Shown: positions 12,201-23,725 of the stretch, piece after piece
How positions within the stretch are numbered: position 1 is the stretch's first letter
How the letters are laid out: every line of letters starts with the position of its first letter
Source of the DNA: Gorsachius magnificus
Lineage: Eukaryota; Chordata; Aves; Pelecaniformes; Ardeidae
Assembly: GCA_034008185.1 (NCBI GenBank)
Contig: CM067084.1
Coordinates: 67,428,612 to 67,492,611, forward strand
Direction: 5' to 3'
Length of the DNA: 64,000 nucleotides
Made by a program: the position numbers and the translations under genes
The notes under the pieces: model-generated
Told to the model about the DNA's origin: nothing
Seen by the model: only the letters and a program-made list of their open reading frames with translations
Databases searched by the model: none

Positions 12201-13289
12201 TAGTGGAAGTTTTCCAATATTTGAGAAAATATCTGGAAGCAAAATGGTAAGGATACAAATTTAATTTGGGCTTTGAATACTGAGAAAGTTGGCCTGCCTT
12301 ATTCTGTTAAGAAACTGAGGATTACTGTAACACTCAGAGCAACGCAAGGCATGTTCTCAGCTAAGAATGAATATGAATGTCTTTTTCATATAAAACCACA
12401 TTGTAAGTAGTGCAGGCGTGCATACCTGTCATAAGCATAAATGCTGTACAGAAAACAGAACAGGAATGTGAATTAAATGTTCTTACAAAGGACATAATTT
12501 TCCTCTCCAGTTCTTTCATAGGCCTTATATGGGCAACTTCTATCAAATGAGCCTGCAATAAAAACTCTGTATTGTGCATTCACCTTTAAAGCAACCAAAA
12601 GATAACCCTTGTATAATTTAGGTGAGAGCTCTTATTTATTACTCTGAAATTATAGTACTTTTTAGAGTACTTCATATGTGTAGATGTGAGTGAAGATTCT
12701 TAAGTTGTTAACATTTGATCTCCTGTTATAATTAATCAGATCTGAATGTAGCTTAAATAATGTGTTTATATAGTGTTGCCTAAGAGTTTTACTTACGGTC
12801 TTGCTTTGAAACTGTCTGTATTGAATGGGACTAAATATAGGTGCACTCTTTTTCTTTTGATAAAACACATTTCCACCGGATATTCCTCTTACTTTATTTT
12901 AAGAATTGATGATTTTTGAAAAGGTAAAGCTAATTCAGAAATCCTGTAAGTATTTTATCGGCCTAGTAATGCCCATAACTCACTCACTTGAAACATTGCA
13001 GGATGGGAATTAGGTTCTTGGATTAAAAAGCTCCCTTTTAAAATAAACAGGAGGAAACTTAGGGGAGAGACAGAAAAGCGTAACTTGTTTAACATTTAAC
13101 AAGCCTCTTGATCCGTTTTCTGGACCAATTGCCATGCTTTTGAAGATAAATGCAATTACATTAGATATGGGGGTGGTTTTCATGCACTGGGGGTTGAGAG
13201 GATTTTGGTTCTTTACAGAAGCAGGAATGTGAATGCTTGGCTCTGCCTCTAGGGTGATTTTTTGACCATTTTTCTGAGTACATCTGGGA
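9261..13289. other. Non-coding AT-rich DNA, no gene recognised
   Basis: There is only ordinary AT-rich sequence with A and T runs (for example near 10918-10930 and 10973-10980). The open frames of about 100-113 codons at 9803-10144 and 11307-11609 have no recognisable domains and no splice context. No repeat family was identified. Confidence 0.65.
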
Positions 13290-13355
13290 GAAATCCAGAC
13301 CTCACTGAAATCAGTGAGACTTTGCTCATTGCTTTTAACAGGGCCAGGATTTTGT
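13290..13355. repeat. Possible ancient amniote repeat fragment
   Basis: CTCACTGAAATCAGTGAGAC, then TTTGCTCATTGCTTTTAACA and GGGCCAGGATTTTG, follow the word order of an old bird/reptile repeat (cattgacttcaatggg...ttttaacagggccaggattt). It is heavily decayed. Strand and family were not assigned. Confidence 0.35.
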
Positions 13356-15398
13356 CTGTGAATGTTCAAGCTTCCAGTCACTGGCCAGCTGCAGTGGAGC
13401 TACATTTAAGCTTTTCTTTTCTACTACTGCAAGTTGCCTCATCCTGGCCTGAGACTGCAAAATGACTCCCAAGAAATTTTCCTTCTGGAAAGTACATCAT
13501 TGATGATCTTAGCATGGACTTTTGTGAGCTGAAGCACACCAATATTTTGATGGAAGACTGGGGGCCCAGTAATAAAGTCTGAACATTTGCTAGGCGGTGG
13601 ATTATGTTAGGCTGAGTTGGGTCAAAGCACTGTCTTGTAAATCTTGGCCAACCAGTGGGGAGCTTCTGCGTGGGATCCTAATGTTAAACAGAGGGCCTCG
13701 GTCCATATTGGGATCTCTGACAATGCTGTAACAAAACTAGCAGTGATGGATCATGCAGGAGAGGAGATTTGAAATCTGTGGGTCTCTAAGAGAATGAGGG
13801 TTTGCTTTATACTACCTCTGCAGAGAGAGAGAGACACAGCTAATACAAACTCACTCAGCTTGGTCTTCTGACATGTGCTTGTCTCCAAAATGGTTTGAAG
13901 GAAACAATTTACACAAGTGAACTTGGAGATGTAGGAACTTAAGACATTTTTTTCAAAGTCTCAGTGGTGTTTAGACCTGACCTTATTGCAGACCAGTGGA
14001 TCTTGAGGTCCCTGATGCCTAATCTGTGTCTGAGAAAATGGAGCTGGACACCAAAGTCATCTGTCTACTGATGAGCAAAGGGAAAAAGGCATTTCTCTCT
14101 TCCTGCACATTGTCTGTGTCTGACTTCTGGGCTCTGCTTTTTGGAAGAGGAATTTTCAAATTCAAGATAGGTGCCAGAAGCCACCCCAAACACTGAATAA
14201 GGGTGCCAAAGAATGGGTTTGCAGAAGGTGACTGTGATGAATTTTTCCATTTGCCTACCAGGCTGCCATTTGGTCCCTGCCTGAGGATGTGGGATTCCTA
14301 GTTTGGAGGTTTCTAATGAGGTTATGCTGCTCAGGAGGCACAGATGACCGGAGAGCAGGTGGGTCAGGCAGTGCCCTGCCCAAGCAGACTTCTCACAACA
14401 CTCATGCCAGTACCTTGTCCTTGTCCCTGTTCAGTTTGCGTTCCCTCTACTTGCCATTGGGCTGCCGTCTTTTCAGGTCTGACCTGGGATTTGTGGATTA
14501 TGTTCTCTGGATTTCTTTAAGGAAAACTCTGCTTGAATGAAAAGTGAATTCGATAAATCCTTCCCCTGTGAAGTATCTTCAGCAGAAGAGGAAGCTGTCT
14601 TCTGAGACCACTCAAATATCATCATTCATCACAACGGTTATATTAGGATTTCAAATTACCCTCCTAATACAGACATAAATCTGTTGCACCGTCATCTGGT
14701 GGTTGCATATTAGAGTAATGTTTCCCAGAAGTTTCCACTAGTCATGATATGTTCCATAATTTTGGGGGCTTATGTAAAATTCTGAGACTGGTTGTGATCT
14801 CAGTTTGTTATCTTGCATAGTTACTGGAGAGCGTAAAGAAATAGGTGGTGGTATGTACTCTTTCTGATAATATGGGAGAGTTGAAAAGGTAATTTTAAGT
14901 TTTACTGAGCACAGAAGGAGGTAAAATACATTGGAATTTTATTTATTTATTTATTTATTAAAGAGCAGAGCTCTGACCTATGGTTTTCAGTCACTTTAAG
15001 ATAAGCAAAGATTTAGAGTTCTGAATATTCTGCATGCATGAAATTGTATGTTTAAAATGTAAGCCTTCAAGAAGACACATAATGCACCCCTACTAGCTTC
15101 CTCTCGAAATTGGTAATGAATTTTGGATTAAACACATTCAAACAATTTATGTCTCTGCAGAAACTACTCTAGTCTCCACTATGTGTTGCCGGTTTGCTAC
15201 TCTGTCATTCAAGTCCTGAGTCTGATGCAGTAAATAGAAATGTTATTTTCACTTGCCTTGTTCCCTTACCAGCCTGCTGTGTGTTAGCCACACAAGTAAC
15301 TCTGTGGCAGGTCAGAAGGAAAGCTGGCAACTTTACAGCTAGGACACCTCTCTGCAAACCATGTAGGCTATTCCCACCTCTTCCCTGGATGGCACTGG
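13356..15398. other. Non-coding DNA, no gene recognised
   Basis: Apart from the TTTA microsatellite at 14937-14960 I see nothing with structure. Open frames are all below 90 codons and unrecognised. Confidence 0.65.
14937..14960. repeat. (TTTA)n microsatellite
   Basis: About five and a half uninterrupted TTTA units. It is a simple tetranucleotide repeat and potentially length-variable. Confidence 0.9.
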
Positions 15399-16075
15399 AG
15401 TTCCCAGGTCCTTGTAACTCCTGAGGCTTTTTTCTTCCTCTGCTGAGTCTCTGCCTGTACCTTGCGCTTCTTGGGTCCTCTGTTCCTCCACCTACAAGCA
15501 GCAGCAAGAGGCAGGTCTGCGAGGGAAGGCAATGCGCTGCTTGCGAGTGGACGCTGTGTTTCAGGTAAAGGAGTGAAGGGTGTGAGGGGGCTCAATATGT
15601 TACTCCAGGAGGGGTTTGCTGGAGCCAGGAAAATCCAGTTTGCCCAGACTGGCTCTGCTTTCCTTTCACCCCCTCCTGTGAGTAATGCAAGCTGTTTATT
15701 TCTTCATCCCTGCCCTTGCAGAGAACAACTGGGCGTTCATCTCTTTTCCCTCCTCCTCCTCTCCTAGGCCTCTCTTTGTTCCTTGAAGAAGCAGGAAGGG
15801 ACAGGGGAAGGGAAAAACTGCAAGGAAAAAAACAACCCACTTTGACTCTGTTTGCTGACTGGATCGCGAGCCAGCAGGGGCAGGACCAGATGAACTGCCT
15901 GGGCACGGCGAAGAGCAGGACACTGTGACATGAGGAGACAACGTCTCCCTGGCTGGGGCATGCAGCCCGCCCCAGGACCTCGCCTCCTTCCAGACCCAGG
16001 GCAGGGAGAGCCCCTTTGCGGTTGGGTTCGATTCCTTTGCTGCTGCCCGTGTGTTTCTATACAACACCCTACTGG
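15399..16075. other. GC-rich patch with scattered CpG
   Basis: Composition rises clearly above the surroundings, with CpGs clustered near 15466-15551 and 15861-16030. Several open frames of 100-127 codons lie on both strands, again a composition effect. On the plus strand a 66-nt block at 15499-15564 is bounded by a pyrimidine-rich stretch ending CCTACAAG and by TTTCAG/GTAAAG, so it could be a small exon. It could also be an enhancer or merely GC-rich spacer. Confidence 0.5.
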
Positions 16076-19000
16076 ACACTTCAGCTAGGATCGATTTTAA
16101 AATTAATTAGAACCTTAGCTTCCTTTTCCTTTAATAGTTCTTCCTAGTAATTTCACCCCTCTGTTTTCAAATTTCTAAGTAATTACTGAAATAGATGTTT
16201 ATTTGATAATTTATAGTTTGAAGAGGGGTTTGAAAAGAAATTAATTTCATTAAATGGGAAGACACTATGTAATCTTCTCAGACATTCCAAGTTTCCTCTT
16301 AATATTTCACAGTCTTTTTACTATTTACTTTGTATCTCTTTTCTTGAAAGTGTTTATTTTGGGAAGGTCAAAACAAAATTCTCCCTATGTCTCTCATCAG
16401 CTGTAAGATGAATGCATACAGTTGGAACAAGTTCCATTGAAGCTCTCATGTAGAATAAACAAAGTCCTGACCGAAGGCTTGACTCATGATAGATCTTTAA
16501 TGACTATTGTCATGAAAAAGTAGTTAACATATTCTCCACCGAAAAAAGGGTGTAGCTTTGCTGCGGAGTCAGCAACACATCAAAACAGGGGCAACCGAGG
16601 GAGGGATTCAAAGGGCAAGGCCGATATGGAGCCGATGGGCATTGGAAAGAACATTAGCAGCTGTGTGTTCATTAACGAGGGCGATGCAAGTGTGCTAGGG
16701 AGGTCAAGTATGTCACGGGGAATATCTGACGTTACGGGGTCAGGCTCTTCAGATGGGATCAGCCCACAGAAATGGGTATTACAGTAGGGTGTTGTAAGGG
16801 TGTGGTCATCACTTAAGCTTTTGTAGGCTGTATCATAGTACCCTGTGGTAAAGCAATTTTGCCTCAAACGTTCCCGTCCTCCATGGGGATTATTCTGGGA
16901 AGGGAGGTTTGGTATTTCTATAGATGGAGCTAGAGAGCAGGGAGATGCCTGTGAAATTACTGCACATCCTTAAACAAAGCGGATCTGTTTCCACTGCCTC
17001 TTCTACTTGTGTGACAGTTAGCGTAACACTTGGCAGTCAACAAACGCTGCATGCTGCTCTTGTCATCATGCGGTGGGGCAGGAAAACTGCTGACATGGAA
17101 AAGTGCAGACAAAATCAAGCAAAATGATTCATGGCTTGGAAGGCTCTGTGTCCTGGGGAAAGATTAATCAAAACTGGCCCAGAGAGCTCAGGGATAGTAA
17201 TATACATGCATATTATAGTTACTGGGTGATAGAAAAATGTCTTTGGATGAGTTGGGCCAGATTCACAGATGCTATTTTAGGAGGCATATTTATTATTTTT
17301 TGCTGTTAAGAGAGGTCTCTCTTATAAAAGTCTAATCTCTCTGCGAGTGAGGGGCTAGGCAACCTGCATTGTATAGCTTATAGATCTGTGGCATTCACAA
17401 ACAGTCCTAAGGAGGACTGAGTGGAAAGTCCTAGAAAATTACACTTTCAGGCTGTTACTTAGTGAAGGGAAGATGCCATGAGAGCTGTGGGAAAAGCTTA
17501 TCAAAAGGAAATAAAACACTTTGGTCCTTGAAGAGTTCAAGTATCTGAGCATGGTTCAGACTGTGATCTCATTCTCTGTGGCAGTGAAAAATTAAAATTA
17601 TCATTTTAATTTTAGTGCTATATGATAATCTATACATTTTGGAAGGTGTACATTTATCTTTCTATAACCCTAATTGCCTTTGACATGAAGAAGACAGTGA
17701 ATGGAATGGTCTCAAAGATTTGGTACTAGTTAGAAGAATAAGGGAGAAAAACATCCTTTTAACTAATGGGAAAACATACACAGAAGATCTGGGAGGAGGG
17801 AATGTTTTAGACTAAGTTTCTAAGGGAATGTAGCTAATGAGATCATTCACTGCATATGATTAGAGAATTTTTTTTCCAAAGAAAATTCTGAACTCGTTGG
17901 CCAATTTTAACTGAATTTAAGTGCCACTGTTTTCTCAAAATTACAATGTTCCTGTTCATTATGAGAAAACTAGAGCTAGGAAAGACATTAGTACACCTAT
18001 GGAAGGAAAAGTTTCAGCACATGTATCCTGGCCAAGCAACCAGCACACACAGCGTTCGGAAACAAGCACGGTGTGTGCTGCCTCTTGCTTGACCTGAAGC
18101 TGATGGATATGGGAGGGATGGGGGGCAGTGTGGATTGCAGGGAGGGGAATTTATCAAAGGAGTATGGAAAAGGGGCTTGGGCTGTTGCAGTACGGAGGGG
18201 GGAATGATGCAAGCCACAGATCTGTAGGAAACCAGGCTTTATTAGTTCCACTGCTTTTGGAACAACTTGTTTAAACTTCCCTTGTAGGTAATTAACTTTC
18301 TAATGGCACTGTGAGATAGGCCACCTGCAGAACCCTTGGGCAGGGGGATTCACAAGCATGTACAGTTCAAAATAGGGCCTCATGGAAAACTAGGCAAAAG
18401 TGTGTTAGAATAATATTTACATTCAGTAGCATTAAGTACATCTGTTTGTTATTAGTGGGAGGCTGAACTGGCTAAAAATCTTCCACAAGAGAGTGACCCA
18501 GCAGCAGAAGGCCAGGTACCTCTGACAGCTTTTCTACAGCTACCAATAGAGCTATTTTCAAAAGCATAACAAGGTTTCCCTCTCAACGTCAATTTGAATA
18601 CAAAGGAGATCAAATTTTGATTACTGGAATATATAGATATTTCAGTTCTGTCCCTTTCAGTCTCTGGTTTTGTACTTATTTTCTCTGTTACTCCTGTGTT
18701 TACATGGGTGTGAAGTTTTCATACAAACTAAAGAGTGCAGCTCTGGTTGAAATCAGTGCAAGCCAAAGATGGTCAGACTGTTTGAAAAATCAAGGGTGAT
18801 AGATCACAGTCTTAAACTTAATAATTTTAAAATTCCCTAGAATATTTTTCAATAGAAAAATATTATTGCATCTTATTTAGTCAAACGAAGACACAGAACG
18901 TGAGATTTTTATTTGTGTAATTCAGTTTAGCACTCTTGAACATAACTTTGATGTCTGAAAATTGTACACATAATTGCTAACAAGAATTACTGATTTCAAT

Positions 19001-20970
19001 GTAGATCTGGTGACTTAAGCTACCTGAAAATAATGTTTAACTTCAAGTGGAAAAGCTTTGGCATAACTAAGAGCAGAGTCTAGATCTTTCAGTCCTGTGT
19101 CTTAGACATATGTTATGTTTGTGTGCCTACGCACAAAACAGTATTAGGGAGATGGGGCTATTCTTGCTTAGGGTTTAGGAATTCCGCTGACCTGGAATTC
19201 AAGCTCCTGGACTCAATTTCCTGTTCCACTCTGGATTTCTTAAATGTAAAATTTAGTAACCATCTCCCTAGCTTGTAACTGTTATCTGTTTGGTATCAAT
19301 ATCTCTTTCTCTTTTCTGTTTAGATTTGTAAGAGCCTGAAGGACGAGGAGGAAAAGACATTCCGTGTATGTGTGTTTATACATAACATGCAGCACATAAA
19401 ACTATGGAGACCCCCCACCTTTGCTAATCAACTCTTGCAAATCTTAACTATCCACAAGTTGCAGAGAAATTTCTAACTCTGAAAGCTGTTATTGCAAACT
19501 CTTCTTTAACCACAGATTATTGTTGTCTCTCCTCTAAATTATTAAAAATCTCTTCATCCAGCACCTCTGCAGGTTTCCTTTAGCTTTCCCTTTAGATTCA
19601 CACTAACTGTCAAGAACTGCCTTGCTCTCTGGTCTAGTGTCTGCTGTCTCCAATCACCAAATGTTTGTATTGACTGGTATTTTCTGGCCACTCTACATCT
19701 GAAGTGGTCTTCAGGGTATAAATAAGCTTAGACATTATGCTATACCTTTGTCTTGAACCTATAAAATCTTGTGCTGTACACTCTTTGGGATGAAGGATCT
19801 TCGGGCTATTTTGTTTGCATGACATATTGAAAGCCTGATATAAATGATAGAGCCCAGTTCTGCTGCCCAGCCACAGGCATCTGTGTCATTAGAATTCCCT
19901 AGGGTGTGTAGACAGCTCTGTGGGGTTGGCACCATCATACAGGATTTTTGAAGGACTTGTGTGCCCCTGGAAAGGTGTGTCCCTCCTACTATACCAGGGG
20001 ATACCCAAAGGTATCTCTGCTGGCACTCAGCGCTGTCACTCACTTACCTCAAATCATAAAAGCAGGTATTTATTAATTATGGGGCTTCCTACAGTTAAAA
20101 CTTGCCTCATGGAGATCATTCCTGAAGAGAGGAAAAAGCAAAAAAGTCCTTTTGATTTGACCAAATCTGGAAGAAATCTATCTCAGTTATGCTCAAAGAG
20201 AAATAAGCGTTGGGAAGTAAAACGTCTCCAAAGAGAATTAACACAATAGCAACAGATGTAAAGACCTGTGCGTCTGGAGCTTAGCAGCAGAAGCAACCAC
20301 CTTATCATGAGACTCAGAGTGTTGTTTTGTGGTTTAGGAAAAGCAAGTAGGTATGACCAAAATGACTGTCCTTTGGGAAGATGGAGTCAAAGGGCACATG
20401 CTTGGGAGCCACAAATATGAGCTATTCAGAAAACAAACAAAGACCTCTAAACTAAAATGTGCAGGTGACTGAAAAGGTCACCCTGTGGAAAGCACAAAGA
20501 ATGAAGCAAGGGAAGGTGATGAGGTGTGTTTGAAACAGTGGCCTCATCTCCTGTGTAAGTGCACTAGGTGAGGAGCAATGTGGGTCAGTAGATCCCACGC
20601 TGAAGCTGGGATCCCCCAAGCTCCTCCAGTCTGCATGAGGCCTTGGGACACAGCTGCTCATTTAATGGCTAGTAATGTGTTCAAAATGTTGGTTTCTAGA
20701 GCCGTGCTATTTAAACAGTGCAGAATGGCAAGACTTTGAAACAAATCTTAGCATTTTATAAGCTGTGTAGCTGCCTGAAAAAAAGGAAACAAATATTCAT
20801 TAAAAAATAGGACACCATCTACTTAAAACGTAACCCTGCAAGTAAGACAAGCAGTTCTCAAATCAACTTAAATGCAAGCAGTGAGTCACCCTTTTGCTTC
20901 TATAAATTTTTGTGTAGTGTGTTTCTATTGAAAGTCATTTGGCTTCAGGAAGGTATGGACCTGACTCTGC
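16076..20970. other. Non-coding AT-rich DNA, no gene recognised
   Basis: No recognisable coding sequence. A stem-loop lies at 17588-17613. Near 19325 a pyrimidine tract ending in TTTAG is followed by a 50-codon open stretch, but there is no further support for an exon. The rest shows no identified repeat. Confidence 0.65.
17588..17613. repeat. AT-only inverted repeat, 11-bp arms
   Basis: AAAATTAAAAT (17588-17598) and ATTTTAATTTT (17603-17613) are perfect reverse complements around the loop TATC. The arms are low-complexity, so chance is plausible. Confidence 0.7.
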
Positions 20971-20974
20971 TTTC

Positions 20975-20998
20975 TTGTACTAACTCCTGTTAGTACAA
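20975..20998. repeat. Perfect inverted repeat, 10-bp arms, 4-nt loop
   Basis: TTGTACTAAC (20975-20984) and GTTAGTACAA (20989-20998) flank the loop TCCT. There is no T-run after it, so it is not a terminator-like structure. Role is unknown. Confidence 0.8.
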
Positions 20999-21012
20999 CG
21001 TAGGTAGATTAC

Positions 21013-21043
21013 TCATTCAAGGACTTAGTCATTCAAGGACTTA
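21013..21043. repeat. 2 x 15 bp tandem duplication, period 16
   Basis: TCATTCAAGGACTTA is present at 21013-21027 and 21029-21043, right after the stem-loop at 20975-20998. Confidence 0.85.
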
Positions 21044-21309
21044 TTCCCCTCCATCTTCCTTCCAGCTGAAATCTTCTACTCTGCTGTTGTGCTCTCTGAT
21101 ATCAGCTCTAGGCAGTGCTGCTGCTTGTTTCCCATAAACCCTTTTCACACTTGTATGAAAGCTGGAGGCTCTGCTGAAATCACATATACTTTTTCAAACC
21201 AAGTTTTATATAAGTAAGATAAACTAGGTTCCACTCACACCCACCAGGCCTGCTCTAGCATGCTTGCTTTTCAGTGTGCTAATTTCTTTTCTTTGCTCCA
21301 ACTTTTTTA

Positions 21310-21311
<2 letters not shown>

Positions 21312-21340
<29 letters not shown>
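21312..21340. repeat. Homopolymer T29
   Basis: An unbroken run of 29 T. No sequence on its right resembles the 3' end of a minus-strand retrocopy, and no target-site duplication is evident, so it is treated as a simple repeat. Exact length is prone to sequencing error. Confidence 0.85.
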
Positions 21341-21344
<4 letters not shown>

Positions 21345-22535
21345 CTCAGTCAGTTGCAACTATTTTGATGAATCTCATTTTGTTATGTGTGGTCACTTAT
21401 CTGTTGCAACCCACTTACTGGCTTCCACATGTTGCTAAAATGTGTTTGGAAGAGGGGATTAAGTTACTGTTTCTAGCTGTGAGTTTGTTTGGTCACTTGG
21501 ACACGTTCACTGGGATGTGAGATCCTAGAGTCCATACAGAGCCTTCCAACTGGAGATTTTCTATTTTCTTTCCTCACTGTGGGGGACCTCACACAGGCTT
21601 CCTCTGTGAGCCCTGCTTCAAGGAAATGCATGTACCATCACAGCTTTACTAGAGCAAAGTGAAATCTCTTCAACACAGCTTCTGGTATTCATTGCCTTTG
21701 GGATGTTACTTGACGGTGCCTCTCTCCAGAGGTAAAAGAGAGAAACAGGGATCATGAAAGGTCTCTCAAAACACTTAATGACCATTGTGGGAAATCTTTC
21801 TTGAATAATTCCTGACAAAACTAGTTCAGTGAGTGTGTCCCATCGTTGCTTTTGTTTGAGTTAAAATTGGGGAATCAGGAATTCAAATAGGATGTTTAGG
21901 TATGAGAGATCAAAACCCCTCCACATTTTCCTTTTTTTTTTTTTTTTAAAATGGATGTTCCCCATAGAATTATTTCCTACTAATTACAGTGCTACTTTGA
22001 GAATGTAAGTGCTGTAAGCATTGACTAGGTCATGTTTTTGTCAAATCTGTTTCCTTGTGAATATTGTAACTGATTTAGATTCTACTCTTTATCAGCTTTT
22101 TGTTGATGCCTTCGTATGACCATTTTTTGTACTTGAGCGTGTTTGGGGAAGATGACTTTTCTTGTGATTCTTAGCAGTTCATAAAAATAAACAACATGCA
22201 GTGAGTTTGTTTTTGTACAAACAGGGATATTTACATTATACGGTTCTGTATAATTGGCTTTGGGCATATCTTTGGGAGTGAAGAGTTACGGCAGAGACAG
22301 ATGAAGATTCTGTTTAATTTGCTTGATTATTTCAAGCCAAGTAAATACACCTAAGCAGCACAAAAAAGAGGAGACAACTCTTTGGTCACCCTCCCAGTGA
22401 CGTTTTCCATGGATTATGCACCATGCCTCGAGGATCAGCAGTGTGGCCACGTGCTGCAGTAGGAGAATCATCATCACAGAGAAGCGTAGCATTATGGACA
22501 AACATGAAGTCACAGAGGTTTGTCATGTCTAGCCT

Positions 22536-22600
22536 GTTAGACTAGACTAACTCTTCTGGGTTAGATAGACTAACTGGGCCAGATAGACTGCTCTCCTGGG
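22536..22600. repeat. Degenerate tandem repeat, about three copies
   Basis: Related units GTTAGACTAGACTAACT, GTTAGATAGACTAACT and CCAGATAGACTGCTCT follow each other with CTTCTGG or CTCCTGG spacers. It is an imperfect local minisatellite of roughly 18-25 bp units. Confidence 0.6.
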
Positions 22601-23639
22601 TTTTCTATAGTTGTGTTCTTCCAATGCCCTTGGCAGATACATTAATTTCTTTTGCATGACTTTGCATGAGATTGAAGTCAGCAGTTTTCCAAGACTTCTG
22701 GTAATGGAATTATGAAATTAAAAAAACCAAGAGAAGCTACTCTTTTCTTTATAAATGTTGTATATGATACAGCAATAAATGGATGCTAATGAAATGGAAA
22801 CCAGTGAATTCAGTCTCTGCTCTTGAGTGGTAGAGTATCTGAATAGTAGTATTTTATCTGAAGAGCTGGGTATGATTTGATGGAATATGCAGTGGCTTCC
22901 TGAAACCATTGGGCACCCAAATAACTGAACAAGCATGCCGTGAATTTGAATGTAACTTTCACATTTAGGACTGTATATGTACAGGCAATTACTTGTGTGA
23001 ATGTGCAGAGGAAAACAGAATGTAATGTCTGCTAGGCAGCCAATAAACTTGAATTATATCTTTCTGTTTCCCTCAGCCAGGAAGTCACCCAGCTATTTTT
23101 AAATCTGTATCCATGAACGTGGTCATACATAAGGCTCTTTCTTGAGGAAAAAAAGGACAGGAAAAGATTTAAAATATCTTGAAATTTCCTACCCCTGTTT
23201 ATCTCTTGCTGCCTCTCTCTTTCTGTCAAAGGGTTTACAGGTTTTTCCAGCCTAAAGGCAAGAGTCCAGGAGTTCTTTCCAGAAGTCCTGCTTTTTAAAG
23301 GGGTCCCTATATAACCAGTAGGCAATCAGTGAATCTTTCACTCGAGTGTTTTTACCGCTGACTTGTGGTCCATCTCTTGGCAAGTTCCTAGGAAGTTTGC
23401 TAATATTTAGATACCGGAGGATGGCGATGACAGTCAGAAGACAGCAGTTTGTCACTAGAGTTGTCACTACTCTCTGGAGTACTAGACTGTGAGGAAACAT
23501 GGGTGTATGAACTGTTCTCTGTCAGCTGCACTTTGCAAATGGAAAAATGAAGATTTAAAGATTTGATCTCTTAAAGGTTTCACTTCTGAGTCTTCCTTCT
23601 GTTTATCACTGTAAAAGAAAGCTAAGCAGGTTAGTTAAA

Positions 23640-23725
23640 TCCCTGGGCTTTAATCTGGGCAATCTGTGTTCATTTTCTAGCTCTAGTAAGATGGGATTTT
23701 GAACAAGTTATTCAAAACTTGATCA
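23640..23725 (+). repeat. Possible MIR-like SINE relic
   Basis: The order TTTTCTAGCTCT ... TTTTGAACAAGTTATTCAAAA recalls the MIR core (tctagctgtgtgacct-tgggcaagttacttaacct). Divergence is high and flanking support is missing. Confidence 0.25.

Larger units (their letters stand above)
21044..23639. other. Non-coding DNA with long T tracts
   Basis: The segment carries the T29 tract (21312-21340) and a T16 tract (21932-21947). A degenerate threefold repeat lies at 22536-22600. No protein or RNA gene is recognised. Confidence 0.65.

Noticed and set aside
16020..16036. GGGTTCGATTCC, like a tRNA T-arm
   Set aside because: No D-arm, anticodon stem or acceptor stem can be paired at the right distances.
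19325..19474. Pyrimidine tract plus TTTAG followed by a 50-codon open stretch
   Set aside because: Open stretches of this size are common here; no donor in a useful place and no recognisable peptide.
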